Origin: Inquilinus sp052113205
GTDB taxonomy: Bacteria > Pseudomonadota > Alphaproteobacteria > DSM-16000 > Inquilinaceae
DNA: 64,000 nt
Direction: 5' to 3'
NCBI RefSeq assembly: GCF_052113205.1
Contig: NZ_JBFRCU010000017.1
Location: 1 to 64,000 of the forward strand
Positions within the stretch are counted from its first letter, which is position 1; each line of letters starts with the position of its first letter. The notes below the pieces were generated by a model, which had not been told where the DNA came from, did no database searches, and was given only the letters and a program-made list of their open reading frames with translations. A program made the position numbers and the translations under genes. This document shows, in pieces, positions 1 through 8,193 of this stretch.

Positions 1-686
1 GTTCTGACGTTCTGACCTTGCCGCTGCCGACCGAGCTGACGCTGGGATCCTCGCGCATCGTGCTGCGCAGCCCAGTCGAGGCGACCGTCGGCGGCACGCG
101 CCTCCGCGCCGTCACCGTGACCATCGCGCTGCTGGTGATCCTCGGCGGCCTGTCCGGGATCGCACTGTCGTCCGGCGGGTCGGGCTCCGACGCGCCGGCG
201 GCCGGCCAGGCCGGGACGATCGAGGCCGTCAAGCCAGTGGTGCAGACCGCGGCGCTGGCGCCGGTCGTGCCGCGGCAGCAGACGCCGCAGGAGGCGCTGC
301 AGGACCGCATCGACGCAGCCCGTCTCGAAGGCGTGACCCTCTCGGCGAAGGGCAGCCGCATCGTCGCCGCGGGCCGGCTGTCGGCCGCCGACATGGCGCA
401 GTGGCGCGAGATCCAGGCCTGGTTCGACCGCACCTTCGCCGCCTCGGCCCTGTTGTCGTCGGAAGTGGCGACCGGGGCGGGCAGCGGCGCGCCGGAGATC
501 GTGATCCAGGCGGTCTGGACCGGCGACAACCCCTATCTGATCACCCACACCGGCTCGAAATATTTCGAGGGAGCGGATCTCGGCGGCGGCTGGTCGGTCG
601 ACAAGATCCGGGCCGACGCCGTCACCCTGCGCAGCCGGGCTGGGCAGACCTTCGTGATGGCCCTGACCGACCCCGCCAAGCCTTAG
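1..686 (+). CDS. sctD: Type III secretion inner-membrane ring protein SctD-like (5' truncated by window)
   Basis: The reading frame is open from the first complete codon (position 3) to the stop at 684-686, so the true start lies before the window. What remains is a short cytoplasmic stretch, one membrane segment (AVTVTIALLVILGGLSGIAL, about residues 36-55 of the visible part), an Ala/Pro-rich linker and a periplasmic ring-building domain. That domain has the form of YscD/PrgH-family proteins: GSRIVAAGRLS followed by WREIQAWFD, then a C-terminal part with KYFEGADLGGGWSV and VTLRSRAGQTF. SctD forms the outer of the two inner-membrane rings of the injectisome and meets the secretin in the periplasm. 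The missing N-terminus should carry a forkhead-like cytoplasmic domain. The assignment rests on domain pattern and on the sctX-sctY-sctV genes directly downstream. Confidence 0.75.
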   Translation, partial: SDVLTLPLPTELTLGSSRIVLRSPVEATVGGTRLRAVTVTIALLVILGGLSGIALSSGGSGSDAPAAGQAGTIEAVKPVVQTAALAPVVPRQQTPQEALQDRIDAARLEGVTLSAKGSRIVAAGRLSAADMAQWREIQAWFDRTFAASALLSSEVATGAGSGAPEIVIQAVWTGDNPYLITHTGSKYFEGADLGGGWSVDKIRADAVTLRSRAGQTFVMALTDPAKP

Positions 687-711
687 GGTCGCCGGGGAAG
701 GGGGAAGCGAG

Positions 712-1083
712 ATGACGACGATCCAGTCCCGCACCGAGCCGCTCGACGGCGTCCGGGCCGGCCAGCAGCCCGACGGCATCGTCGGGCGCCCGGTCAACCC
801 CGCCGGGGCGCCGGTGCCGCGCCGGGCCGGGCTCGCGCGCGGCCGGCGCGACCGGACCTCGCGGCTGCGCGAGGAGCTGCTGGACTATATCCGCCCGGCC
901 ACGGCCGGAGCGATCCATGCCACCCCCGGCGGCCAGGCCGAGACCCTGGCCGACATCCTGGACCTGTTGCAGGCGGAAGCGGCGGAGGACCGTCTGGCCC
1001 GCTGGGGCAGCGCCGTGCTGCTGCAGGAGCTGCGCAAGCACGACATGCTGCGCGCCCGGCTGAACGACCTGATCGGCGGGTGA
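712..1083 (+). CDS. sctX: SctX (YscX)-like small secreted T3SS export protein
   Basis: This is a 123-residue protein without membrane segments. It has a disordered, Arg/Pro/Gly-rich N-terminus (residues 1-45) and a helical C-terminal half ending in LLQELRKHDMLRARLNDLIGG. I call it SctX from three points. Its size is nearly that of Yersinia YscX (about 122 aa). The C-terminal helix resembles the YscX pattern of LL..QQDD..L..ILN.L. It lies directly before a 114-aa TPR protein and a 704-aa SctV, the same order and sizes as yscX-yscY-lcrD. In Yersinia, YscX is an early secreted substrate that binds its chaperone YscY and the SctV nonamer. Sequence identity is low by eye, so the call depends on synteny. 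It overlaps the next gene by one base or more, implying co-translation. Confidence 0.55.
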   Translation: MTTIQSRTEPLDGVRAGQQPDGIVGRPVNPAGAPVPRRAGLARGRRDRTSRLREELLDYIRPATAGAIHATPGGQAETLADILDLLQAEAAEDRLARWGSAVLLQELRKHDMLRARLNDLIGG

Positions 1084-1427
1084 TGCGGATGACGCAAGCC
1101 CAGCGCGACACGCTGCACCGCCTCGTCTTCGACTATCTGCGGCACGGCCAGAACCGGCGGGCGCTGGCGCTGGCGATGCTGCTGGCCTCACGCGACGACG
1201 AGGCCGATCCGGCGGCGCTGCGCGCGCTGGCAGTCGCCCTGCTGGCGGTCGGCCGCCCGGCCCAGGCGATCGAAGTCCTCGACCGGCTCGACCGGGAGGA
1301 GCCGCCGGCCGCGGCGCGTCACCTGCTGCGCAGCCGGGCGCTGCACCAGCTCGGCGAGATCGAGGCGGCACGGCGTGCCTTCCGCGACTATCTCGATGCT
1401 CCCGACCGGCAGCAGGTGGCGGCATGA
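1083..1427 (+). CDS. sctY: SctY (YscY)-like TPR chaperone of type III secretion
   Basis: This is a 114-residue, all-helical protein with about two and a half TPR-like repeats (for example residues with LRALAVALLAVGRPAQAIEVLDRLDRE and LLRSRALHQLGEIEAARRAFRDYLDA). I place the start at the ATG at 1083, which overlaps the stop of the preceding gene (TGATG). A GTG at 1080 and an ATG at 1089 are alternatives. The length is the same as Yersinia YscY (114 aa), whose TPR-like fold chaperones YscX and docks on SctV. The stop overlaps the sctV start codon by 4 nt. A generic TPR protein cannot be excluded from sequence alone, but the position between an SctX-like gene and sctV makes SctY the best reading. 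Confidence 0.6.
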   Translation: MRMTQAQRDTLHRLVFDYLRHGQNRRALALAMLLASRDDEADPAALRALAVALLAVGRPAQAIEVLDRLDREEPPAAARHLLRSRALHQLGEIEAARRAFRDYLDAPDRQQVAA

Positions 1428-3538
1428 CGGGCGTGACGACTCCGCGGGCGAACCGCTGGCAATCGGCCCTGACTGCCGCCGCGGGGCGGCAGGATCTGAT
1501 GATCGTGGCCCTGCTGGTCGCGACCATCCTGCTGATGATCCTGCCGCTGCCGACGCTGCTGGTCGACGCGCTGATCGCCTGCAACATCACCTTCGCGGTC
1601 CTGCTGCTGATGGTGGCGGTCTATCTGCGCAGCCCGCTCGAGCTGTCGGTGCTGCCTTCGGTGATCCTGATCGCCACGGTGTTCCGGCTGGCGCTGTCGA
1701 TCGGGGTCACCCGCCTGATCCTGATGGATGCCGACGCCGGGGCGATCATCCAGACCTTCGGCGAGTTCGTCATCGGCGGCAGCCTGGCGATCGGCCTGGT
1801 GATCTTCCTGATCATCACCGTCGTCCAGTTCGTGGTGGTGGTGAAGGGCGCCGAGCGCGTGGCCGAGGTCGCGGCCCGCTTCACCCTGGACGCCCTGCCC
1901 GGCAAGCAGATGAGCATCGACGGCGAGCTGCGCTCGGGCGACATCGACTTGGCCGAGGCGACCCGCCGGCGGCAGACGCTGGAGAAGGAAAGCCAGCTGT
2001 TCGGTGCCATGGACGGCGCCATGAAGTTCGTGAAGGGCGACGCCATCGCCGGCCTCCTAATCGTTGCGGTCAACCTGATCGGCGGCCTTGCCGTCGGCAT
2101 GCTGCAGCACGGCATGTCGCTGGGGCAGGCGATGCATGTCTATTCGCTGCTGACCATCGGTGACGGGCTGGTGTCGCAGATCCCGGCGCTGTTCGTCGCC
2201 ATCACCTCCGGCACCATCGTCACCCGCGTCACCACGGCGGAGAGCAGCAATCTCGGCGCCGACATCGCCCGCCAGATCGGCTCCAACAACACGGCGCTGC
2301 TGATGGCGGCGGGCGTGGTCGCGCTGCTCGGCTTCATCCCGGGCTTCCCGACCCTGATCTTCCTCGCCATCGCCGCGACCATGGCCGGTGTCGTGCTGCT
2401 GCGCCGGCGCCGCACGCTGCGCGCTGCTGGGACCGCGGCTCAGGAGGAGGCTACCGCCTCCGAAGCCGCGGCGGCGGATGAGACCGTGACGCTGCATTTC
2501 GGTGCCGATCTGGCGGCCGGGCTGGGCCGCGCCAAGGCCGAGCGGCTGGCGCAGGACGTGGCGGAGGAACTGGGGCAGGCGCTGGGCGTGCCGTTCCCGG
2601 CTGGCCGGGTCGGGCCCGGCGGGGCGCTGCCGGCGGACGGCTTCCGCATCGACATCGACGGGGTGCCGGTCGAGGCCGGAACCGCCCGCTGGGGCCGGAT
2701 TCTGCTGCGCGACGACCCGATGCATCTCGACCTCCTCGGCCTCACCGCCGAGACCGGCGAGGGCCCCGGCGGTGCGGTCCAGCACTGGATCGACGCCAAG
2801 CACGAGCCGGCGTTGGCCGAGGCCGGCATCGGCCATGCCACGGTGGAGGAGATCGTGGCCGAGACGCTGACCCGGGCGCTGCGCCGCTATGCCCCGCACT
2901 TCCTCGGCATCCAGGAGACCCAGGCCTTCCTCAAGGGCATCGAGGCGACGCGCGGCGACCTGGTGCGCGAGGCGCAGCGCCACCTCTCGGTCAACCAGGT
3001 CGCGGACGTGTTCCGCCGGCTGCTCGAGGAGGGCATCTCGCTGCGCAACCATCGGCTGGTGCTGGAGACGCTGACCGAGTGGGGGCCGAAGGAGCAGGAC
3101 GTGATCCTGCTGGCCGAATATGTCCGCGGCGGGCTGAAGCGGCAGATCTGCCATGCCCATGCCGACGAGCGGAAGGTGATCCACGCACTGATCCTGGACC
3201 GCAGCGCCGAGGAGGCGCTGCGCCAGTCGATCCGGCAGACCACGGTCGGCGCCTATCTCGCTTTGCCCGAGGGCCAGGCCGAGGAGCTGGTTGATACCGT
3301 TCGCGGCCATCTCGGCCGGGTTGTCGCCGGCGGCCGGCCGCCGGTGATCCTGACCGCGCTCGACACCCGCCGCTTCCTGCGCCAGGCCCTGGCCCGCAAC
3401 CATGTCGAGGCGTCGGTGCTGTCCTATGCCGAGATCGCGTCGGACTACACGGTGCAGCCGGTGGCGGTGGTTCGGCTGACCGGCCGCCGGGTCCGCCAGG
3501 ATGCCGAGGCCGGGCTCGACCGGGCCGCGGCGGAGTGA
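1424..3538 (+). CDS. sctV: Type III secretion export gate SctV (HrcV/LcrD/FlhA family)
   Basis: The protein has 704 residues, the length typical of LcrD/YscV. The N-terminal half (to about residue 325) has the multiple membrane helices of the FHIPEP family. It also has the conserved cytoplasmic stretch with RLALSIGVTRLIL, RFTLDALPGKQMSID and ELRSGDIDLAEA (about residues 85-185). The C-terminal half is the soluble domain that forms the nonameric ring receiving chaperones and substrates. It contains EEIVAETLTRALRRYA, LSVNQVADVFRRLLEEG and a near-C-terminal DTRRFLRQAL motif. FlhA is the flagellar homologue. No flagellar gene is nearby, and the SctD and SctY neighbours favour the injectisome form. 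The gene overlaps sctY by 4 nt. Confidence 0.93.
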   Translation: MTGVTTPRANRWQSALTAAAGRQDLMIVALLVATILLMILPLPTLLVDALIACNITFAVLLLMVAVYLRSPLELSVLPSVILIATVFRLALSIGVTRLILMDADAGAIIQTFGEFVIGGSLAIGLVIFLIITVVQFVVVVKGAERVAEVAARFTLDALPGKQMSIDGELRSGDIDLAEATRRRQTLEKESQLFGAMDGAMKFVKGDAIAGLLIVAVNLIGGLAVGMLQHGMSLGQAMHVYSLLTIGDGLVSQIPALFVAITSGTIVTRVTTAESSNLGADIARQIGSNNTALLMAAGVVALLGFIPGFPTLIFLAIAATMAGVVLLRRRRTLRAAGTAAQEEATASEAAAADETVTLHFGADLAAGLGRAKAERLAQDVAEELGQALGVPFPAGRVGPGGALPADGFRIDIDGVPVEAGTARWGRILLRDDPMHLDLLGLTAETGEGPGGAVQHWIDAKHEPALAEAGIGHATVEEIVAETLTRALRRYAPHFLGIQETQAFLKGIEATRGDLVREAQRHLSVNQVADVFRRLLEEGISLRNHRLVLETLTEWGPKEQDVILLAEYVRGGLKRQICHAHADERKVIHALILDRSAEEALRQSIRQTTVGAYLALPEGQAEELVDTVRGHLGRVVAGGRPPVILTALDTRRFLRQALARNHVEASVLSYAEIASDYTVQPVAVVRLTGRRVRQDAEAGLDRAAAE

Positions 3539-3546
3539 GGGGGAAG

Positions 3547-5145
3547 ATGGACCAGTCACGATCCCTGGCCCGGCTGCGCCGCGCACTCGCCGCCACGGCT
3601 GTCCTGGCTGCAGCCCTTGCCGCCGGCGTTCCGCTCGCGCAGGCCCAGGCCGAGCCGTCGGGCATGACGGTGCAGCCGCTGCCGCCGCAAGCCCAATTGC
3701 CGCCAGTGCCCGGCGCGACCGTGACGCCGACCGAGGACGTCACGGCCATGCGCGCGCCGGCCACGGCGCCGAAGATCGTTACCCTGCCACCGGGCGCGCC
3801 GGCCGACCCGCCGTCGCAGGCGACGCCGGCGATGCAGCCGCCGCCCTCGCTCCAGCCGGGCCAGCCGACGATGCAGGTCTCGCCGGCGCCGCCGCGGCAG
3901 CAGCAGGCCCAGCCGGCGTTGACGCCCAGCCGCTCGCTGATCGACATGAAGGTCGGGCAGGGCAACCTGCTGACCTTCGCCCTGCCGGTGCAGACGGTGC
4001 TGGTGGCCAATCCGAACGTGCTCGATGTCGAGATGGTGTCCGCCCGCTCGGCCTATATCTACGGCGTGTCCTCCGGCACCACCAACCTGTTCGCGCTCAG
4101 CAGCGCCGACCAGGTGGTGGCAGCGGCGAATGTCCGGGTCAGCCAGGACGAGACGGCGGCGCAGCGCGAGATGATGCGGGTGGCCCCGGCCGCCGGCGGC
4201 CAGATGGGCTACATCCAGGACCGGCCGGTGACCACCGGCACGGTGGCCGATCTCGGCAGCGCCATGAAGCTCGACGCCCTGGCCCAGCAGCTCGGCACCA
4301 ATTCCGGCGGGGCGATGAACCTGAACACGGTGCGCGGCTCGCAGCAGGTCGGCATCCGCGTCCGCTTCGCCGAGGTCCAGCGCAACGCGGTGGAGAATCT
4401 CGGCGTCAACTGGCAGGCGATGTTCGACATCGGCAAGTTCAACATCGGCCTGGTCAGCGGCGGCTTCGCCGGGGTTGGTGGAGCCGGCACCGCCACCGCC
4501 GGTTACCACAGCGGCGGCAACAACGTGGATGCGGTGATCGACGCGCTGCAGCGCGAGGGTCTGGTCAGCATCCTGGCCGAGCCGACCCTGACCGCCGTCA
4601 GCGGCGAGACCGCGAACTTCCTGGCCGGCGGCGAATTCCCGATCCCGGTGCCGCAGGGCAACGACACGGTGACGATCGAATACAAGCAGTTCGGCGTGTC
4701 GCTGTCCTTCGTCCCGACCGTGCTGCCGGGCGACCGCATCGCCATGCGGGTGAAGCCGGAGGTCAGCGAGCTCAGCGACGACGCGAGGGTCGAGAGTGAC
4801 GGCGTCTCGGTGCCGTCGCTGATCATTCGCCGGGCCGAGACCACGATCGAGCTGGCCTCGGGCCAGACCTTCGCGCTGGCCGGCATGTTCCAGCGCAACA
4901 TGTCGAATTCCGCCGACAAGATCCCGGTGCTCGGCGACGTGCCGATCCTCGGCAAGCTGTTCCAGTCGAGCCGGTACAAGCGCAACGAGACCGAGCTGGT
5001 GATCCTGATCACCCCGTACCTGATGCAGCCGGCGGACACGCCGAAGGCGGTGGCGGTGCCCGCACAGCGCACCGAGCCGACCGTGCGGCGGGTGCGCCAA
5101 TCCCCCTCCATGACCGGCGGCAGCGCCGGCTTCGTGCTCGAATAG
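3547..5145 (+). CDS. cpaC: Tad/CpaC-type outer-membrane secretin in the T3SS operon
   Basis: The start is the ATG at 3547, preceded by a strong GAGGGGG ribosome site; a GTG at 3535 would overlap sctV. The 532-aa product has a signal peptide (LAATAVLAAALAAGVPLAQAQA) and a Pro/Gln-rich linker to about residue 125. Next come the CpaC/RcpA-type N domain (SLIDMKVGQGNLLTFALP, VLVANPNVLDVEMVS, YIYGVSSGTTNLF) and a secretin core (VGIRVRFAEVQRNAVENLGVNW, SILAEPTLTAVSGETANFLAGGEFP, PVLGDVPILGKLFQS, ETELVILITPYLM). It should form the outer-membrane channel. The architecture is that of Tad-pilus secretins, not of YscC/HrcC. It nevertheless directly follows sctV in the same unit, so it probably supplies the secretin of this injectisome. 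Confidence 0.88.
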   Translation: MDQSRSLARLRRALAATAVLAAALAAGVPLAQAQAEPSGMTVQPLPPQAQLPPVPGATVTPTEDVTAMRAPATAPKIVTLPPGAPADPPSQATPAMQPPPSLQPGQPTMQVSPAPPRQQQAQPALTPSRSLIDMKVGQGNLLTFALPVQTVLVANPNVLDVEMVSARSAYIYGVSSGTTNLFALSSADQVVAAANVRVSQDETAAQREMMRVAPAAGGQMGYIQDRPVTTGTVADLGSAMKLDALAQQLGTNSGGAMNLNTVRGSQQVGIRVRFAEVQRNAVENLGVNWQAMFDIGKFNIGLVSGGFAGVGGAGTATAGYHSGGNNVDAVIDALQREGLVSILAEPTLTAVSGETANFLAGGEFPIPVPQGNDTVTIEYKQFGVSLSFVPTVLPGDRIAMRVKPEVSELSDDARVESDGVSVPSLIIRRAETTIELASGQTFALAGMFQRNMSNSADKIPVLGDVPILGKLFQSSRYKRNETELVILITPYLMQPADTPKAVAVPAQRTEPTVRRVRQSPSMTGGSAGFVLE

Positions 5146-5153
5146 GACGTGCC

Positions 5154-5834
5154 ATGAGGTTCCCGATCCAGCATCTCGCGGCTATCGCCCTGGCCGGTGT
5201 CCTGGCTGCCTGCGACCACAAGATTCCGGACTGGCCCGAGGACGGCTACACCAGCCTGTCGACGCCGGTGGCCCATCCCGTGCTGTTCGCGCCACAGACG
5301 TCGAGCCTTAGCCCGACCGAGCGCGCCCGGTTGGTCGAGTTCGTCCGCGGCGCCGGGCTGACGCCGGGCTCGTCGGTCACCGTTGCCGCCGGCGGCCCGA
5401 AGGCGGCGGCGCGGCAGCAGGCGGTCGCGGAGGTGGTGCGCAGCGCCGGACCCTATAGCGTCTCGCTGGTCAATGATCCGTCCGCCACCTCCGACACCGT
5501 GCAGGTGGCGGCGGCGGGGCAGGCGGTGCTGTGGCCGAAGCGCTGCATGACCCCCGATGGCTCGCTGCCGGAGGATCTCCCGCTGGGCTGCGCCAGCGAC
5601 CTCAACCTGGCGCAGCAGGTCGAGCGCAAGAGCGACCTGTTCCAGGGCCGCCAGATGGGGCCTGCCTTCGCCAACCCCTCGGTCCGCGCGGCCGAACGCT
5701 ATCTGCAGCTTGGTGGCGACGACAGGACAGAAAGTGGAACCGACTCCCGGGCCGACCATGGCCAGGCGGGCGTGGTCCTGCCGCCGGCCGCGGCCGGGTC
5801 CGGCACCACCGACATCTCCGGCGCCGCCCAGTAG
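5154..5834 (+). CDS. cpaD: CpaD-like pilus/secretin-associated lipoprotein
   Basis: This is a 226-residue exported lipoprotein. The signal ends in a lipobox (VLAAC, lipidated Cys20) and the mature part begins with the CpaD pattern DWPEDGYTSLSTPVAHPVLFAPQTSSLS. The family feature of an OmpA-like fold follows: LSPTERARLVEFVRGAG, VTVAAGG, RQQAVAEVVRSAGPYSVSLVND. The C-terminal part has the conserved CMTPDGSLPEDLPLGCASDLNLAQQV and GRQMGPAFANPSVRAAERYLQ. CpaD is an outer-membrane lipoprotein of Tad machines and may act in secretin placement. It starts 9 nt after the secretin gene, so the two were probably moved into the T3SS locus together. Function inside a T3SS is inference. Confidence 0.82.
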   Translation: MRFPIQHLAAIALAGVLAACDHKIPDWPEDGYTSLSTPVAHPVLFAPQTSSLSPTERARLVEFVRGAGLTPGSSVTVAAGGPKAAARQQAVAEVVRSAGPYSVSLVNDPSATSDTVQVAAAGQAVLWPKRCMTPDGSLPEDLPLGCASDLNLAQQVERKSDLFQGRQMGPAFANPSVRAAERYLQLGGDDRTESGTDSRADHGQAGVVLPPAAAGSGTTDISGAAQ

Positions 5835-5862
5835 CTGGGGGAGGCGCCATCGGTGCTGCGGC

Positions 5863-6630
5863 TCAGCCGATAGTGCCGATCGCCTGGGCCCGCCGCACCG
5901 GGTCCTTCATGCCGCTGATCCGGCGCGCCGCGTTGACGAGATTGCGTGCGTCCTTCGCCGGCAGGACCGCCTCGGCGACCTTGCGCGCCTCCTGGGTCTT
6001 GCCGTCCATCGCCAGGACCAGCGCCAGGTTGCGCTGCTGCACCGCGGTTGCGTCGGGCGCCGCCGCGGCCTCGCGCATCACCCGCACCGCCTCGCCGGTG
6101 TTGCCGGCCAGGGCGTAGGACAAGGCGAGGTTGGTCTTCAGGCTGACATTGGCGGGCGCCTTGAGCAGCGCCTTCTGATACAGCCCCTGCGCCTCCTGCG
6201 GCCGGCCCAGCAGGGCCAGGGCAGTGCCTTTGGCCAGCACGGTCGAGGCGTCGTCCGGTTTGCGGGCCAGCGCCTGGTCCAGCACTGCGATCGCTTCCTG
6301 CGGCTTGCCCTGGGCCAGTTGCACCTTGCCCAGGCCGCGCAGCGCGTCGGCGTTGGTCGGCTCGACCGCCAGGGCGGCGTGATAGTAGCTGGCGGCCCGC
6401 ACCGGGTCGCCGCCCTGCAGCGTCGCATCGCCCAGCTTGATCATCGGCTGCGGATTGTCGGGGTCCTCGGTCGCGGCCCGCTGGTAGAAGGTGATCGCGG
6501 TGTCCGGGTCGCCGGCCGCGCGGATGCTGTCGCCCATCCGCAGCAGCGAGGTCGTCTGCGATTCGCCGCAACCCGCGACGATTAGGGCGAGGCCGAAGAC
6601 GGCGGTGGCTCGGGTGAACGGGAACGGCAT
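5863..6630 (-). CDS. tadD: TadD-like TPR lipoprotein
   Basis: The 255-aa protein has a lipoprotein signal (VFGLALIVAGC, lipidated Cys21) and then about six TPR units. Examples are DTAITFYQRAATEDPDNPQP, PVRAASYYHAALAVEPTNADALRGLGKVQLAQGKPQEAI and AQGLYQKALLKAPANVSLKTNLALSYALAGNTGEAV. TadD proteins are periplasm-facing TPR lipoproteins that act as pilotins or assembly factors of Tad secretins. The gene converges on the cpaD-like gene (28 nt apart), so it has its own promoter. With the CpaC-like and CpaD-like proteins it makes a three-part Tad-type outer-membrane set. A generic TPR lipoprotein remains possible. Confidence 0.72.
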   Translation of the reverse strand: MPFPFTRATAVFGLALIVAGCGESQTTSLLRMGDSIRAAGDPDTAITFYQRAATEDPDNPQPMIKLGDATLQGGDPVRAASYYHAALAVEPTNADALRGLGKVQLAQGKPQEAIAVLDQALARKPDDASTVLAKGTALALLGRPQEAQGLYQKALLKAPANVSLKTNLALSYALAGNTGEAVRVMREAAAAPDATAVQQRNLALVLAMDGKTQEARKVAEAVLPAKDARNLVNAARRISGMKDPVRRAQAIGTIG

Positions 6631-6778
6631 GGCGGCGGGCTCTCCCCTTGAAACAGCGAGTCCGGGGCGCCTCTGGCGGGCGCGCCTGCGCGGTCACGCA
6701 TGGCTGGAACATGGATAGAACGATCGCGCGGTCGCGTCGACCCCGCGATTGGGACTCTTGTCTCGGATCGCGGCGAGG

Positions 6779-7375
6779 TCAGCCCTGCCAGGTGCGCAGA
6801 TTGCCGGAATCGATATGGGTGAAACCGGGGTATTGGCCGACGCCGCCGATCTGCAGTGCCAGGGCGCAGCCGACGAGCTGGCTGGGCGGCACCTTCTCGA
6901 AGGTCAGGTCGATAGCCCGGCCCGCCATGTGCAGGGAGTTTCGGGCCGTGCCCTCGAGCGACGAGTTGGTCTTCAGCGTGCGATAGCCGGAATTGACCGT
7001 CGCCTTGCCGCTGAAGCCGGCCCGCTGGGTCACGGCGCGGATCACCGCCAGCGCCCAGAACAGCCGCGGGTCCATCTGCACGCTGACATGCTGCCGCCAG
7101 TCGCGCAGGAACCAGTCGAGCTTCTGCAGCTCCGCCACGTCATAGCCGGCGGCGCCATAGAACCGGCCGGAATAGCTCTCGCCGGTGTGGGCGTGGCCGA
7201 GCTCGAGATAGGGCTCGACCCGGTTGTGCACCTCGTCCAGCAGCGAGCCGGGCCGCGCCGCGGGCGGCAAGGCAAAAGCAGCAGGCCCGGCCAAGGCAAT
7301 GCCGCCGACCACGCCGAGCGCGGCGCGGCGGGTCAGAGTCGGGCCCAGGGGCCGGGAGGGTATGGACGCACTCAT
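6779..7375 (-). CDS. DUF882/YcbK-type M15 peptidase-like exported protein
   Basis: This is a 198-residue protein with a twin-arginine type signal (TRRAALGVVGGIALAGPAAFA). The mature domain belongs to the DUF882/peptidase M15_2 group. It contains the metal-binding pattern VNSGYRTLKTN then RNSLHMAGRAIDL (His and Asp ligands) and a final GFTHID histidine. The spacing resembles D-Ala-D-Ala carboxypeptidases, so a periplasmic zinc-dependent peptidoglycan role is likely, although no biochemistry is established for most YcbK-like proteins. The gene is monocistronic, with 148 nt to the TadD-like gene. Confidence 0.8.
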   Translation of the reverse strand: MSASIPSRPLGPTLTRRAALGVVGGIALAGPAAFALPPAARPGSLLDEVHNRVEPYLELGHAHTGESYSGRFYGAAGYDVAELQKLDWFLRDWRQHVSVQMDPRLFWALAVIRAVTQRAGFSGKATVNSGYRTLKTNSSLEGTARNSLHMAGRAIDLTFEKVPPSQLVGCALALQIGGVGQYPGFTHIDSGNLRTWQG

Positions 7376-7587
7376 ACGAAAAAGAGCCTCGGCAGGCAGC
7401 GAAACCCAGCGCGACGTCTATATCATGTCGCAGGACTGGGGACGGATTGCAATCGCGTCGGCGTGCGGAGATGCATCGCCGGTTCGACGCCGCGGCATGG
7501 CCAGACCGTTGCCATGCTTTCGGCTTGATGGTTTAGAAGCCTTGAGAGGGGCGCCTCCGGGACAGGCGCGAAGACGGCAGATCCAGG

Positions 7588-8193
7588 ATGAGCCACGATA
7601 CCCTGATCCATCGCATCGTCCGGCCGGCGGTCCGGCGGATCGCACCGACCGGGATCACCCCGAACCAGATTACAACCGTTCGGCTGGGCGCCGGCATTGC
7701 AGCCGCGGTGGGCTTCGCCTGCGGCGGGGTCTGGGCCGATCTCGGTGGTGTCGTGTTCCTGCTGTCGATGCTGTTCGACCGCGCCGATGGCGAGCTGGCC
7801 CGCCAGACCGGGCAGATGAGCCCGGAGGGCCACCGCTACGACCTGTGCGTCGACTGCCTATGCGACGCGATCGCCTTGGTCGGTGTCGGCATCGGGCTGG
7901 CCGTGGCCGGCGGTCTCGGCTTCGCCCCGGTTCTGCTCGCCGCCGCCGCCGGCATCGGCATCGGCGTGCTGTTCTGGCAGCTCAACGTGACCAAGGTGGT
8001 CGAGTTGTCGTGCTACGCCTTGCGCCATCGCGGTGTGGTGGTCGACCCCGACGACGCGCTGGCCCTGGTGCCGGTCTTCGTCTGGCTCGGACTGGCCTGG
8101 CCGATGCTGATCGCGGCCGCGGTGATTACACCGCTTGGCGCGCTCTGGCTCGGGGTGCTGGCGCGCCGGCCGAAGCCGGCGGTTCAGAAGTAG
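7588..8193 (+). CDS. CDP-alcohol phosphatidyltransferase family membrane enzyme
   Basis: The 201-aa membrane protein carries the complete CDP-alcohol phosphatidyltransferase signature D64-x2-D67-G68-x2-A71-R72-x8-G81-x3-D85-x3-D89. These residues bind the metal and the CDP substrate and displace CMP. Membrane segments flank it (about residues 30-60 and 92-115, plus two near the C-terminus). Enzymes of this family make phospholipids by joining a CDP-activated group to an alcohol. It borders a 2-aminoethylphosphonate pathway with two nucleotidyltransferases, so I infer that it transfers a CMP-activated aminoethylphosphonate to diacylglycerol or a similar lipid. Phosphatidylglycerophosphate or phosphatidylinositol-type synthesis is the alternative. 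It converges with the DUF2141 gene and overlaps it by 10 nt at the 3' end. Confidence 0.82.
   Translation: MSHDTLIHRIVRPAVRRIAPTGITPNQITTVRLGAGIAAAVGFACGGVWADLGGVVFLLSMLFDRADGELARQTGQMSPEGHRYDLCVDCLCDAIALVGVGIGLAVAGGLGFAPVLLAAAAGIGIGVLFWQLNVTKVVELSCYALRHRGVVVDPDDALALVPVFVWLGLAWPMLIAAAVITPLGALWLGVLARRPKPAVQK

Noticed and set aside
1424..3538. Flagellar FlhA as the identity of the export-gate gene
   Set aside because: Neighbours are SctD-, SctX- and SctY-like genes and a secretin, none of which is flagellar; length also matches LcrD/YscV.
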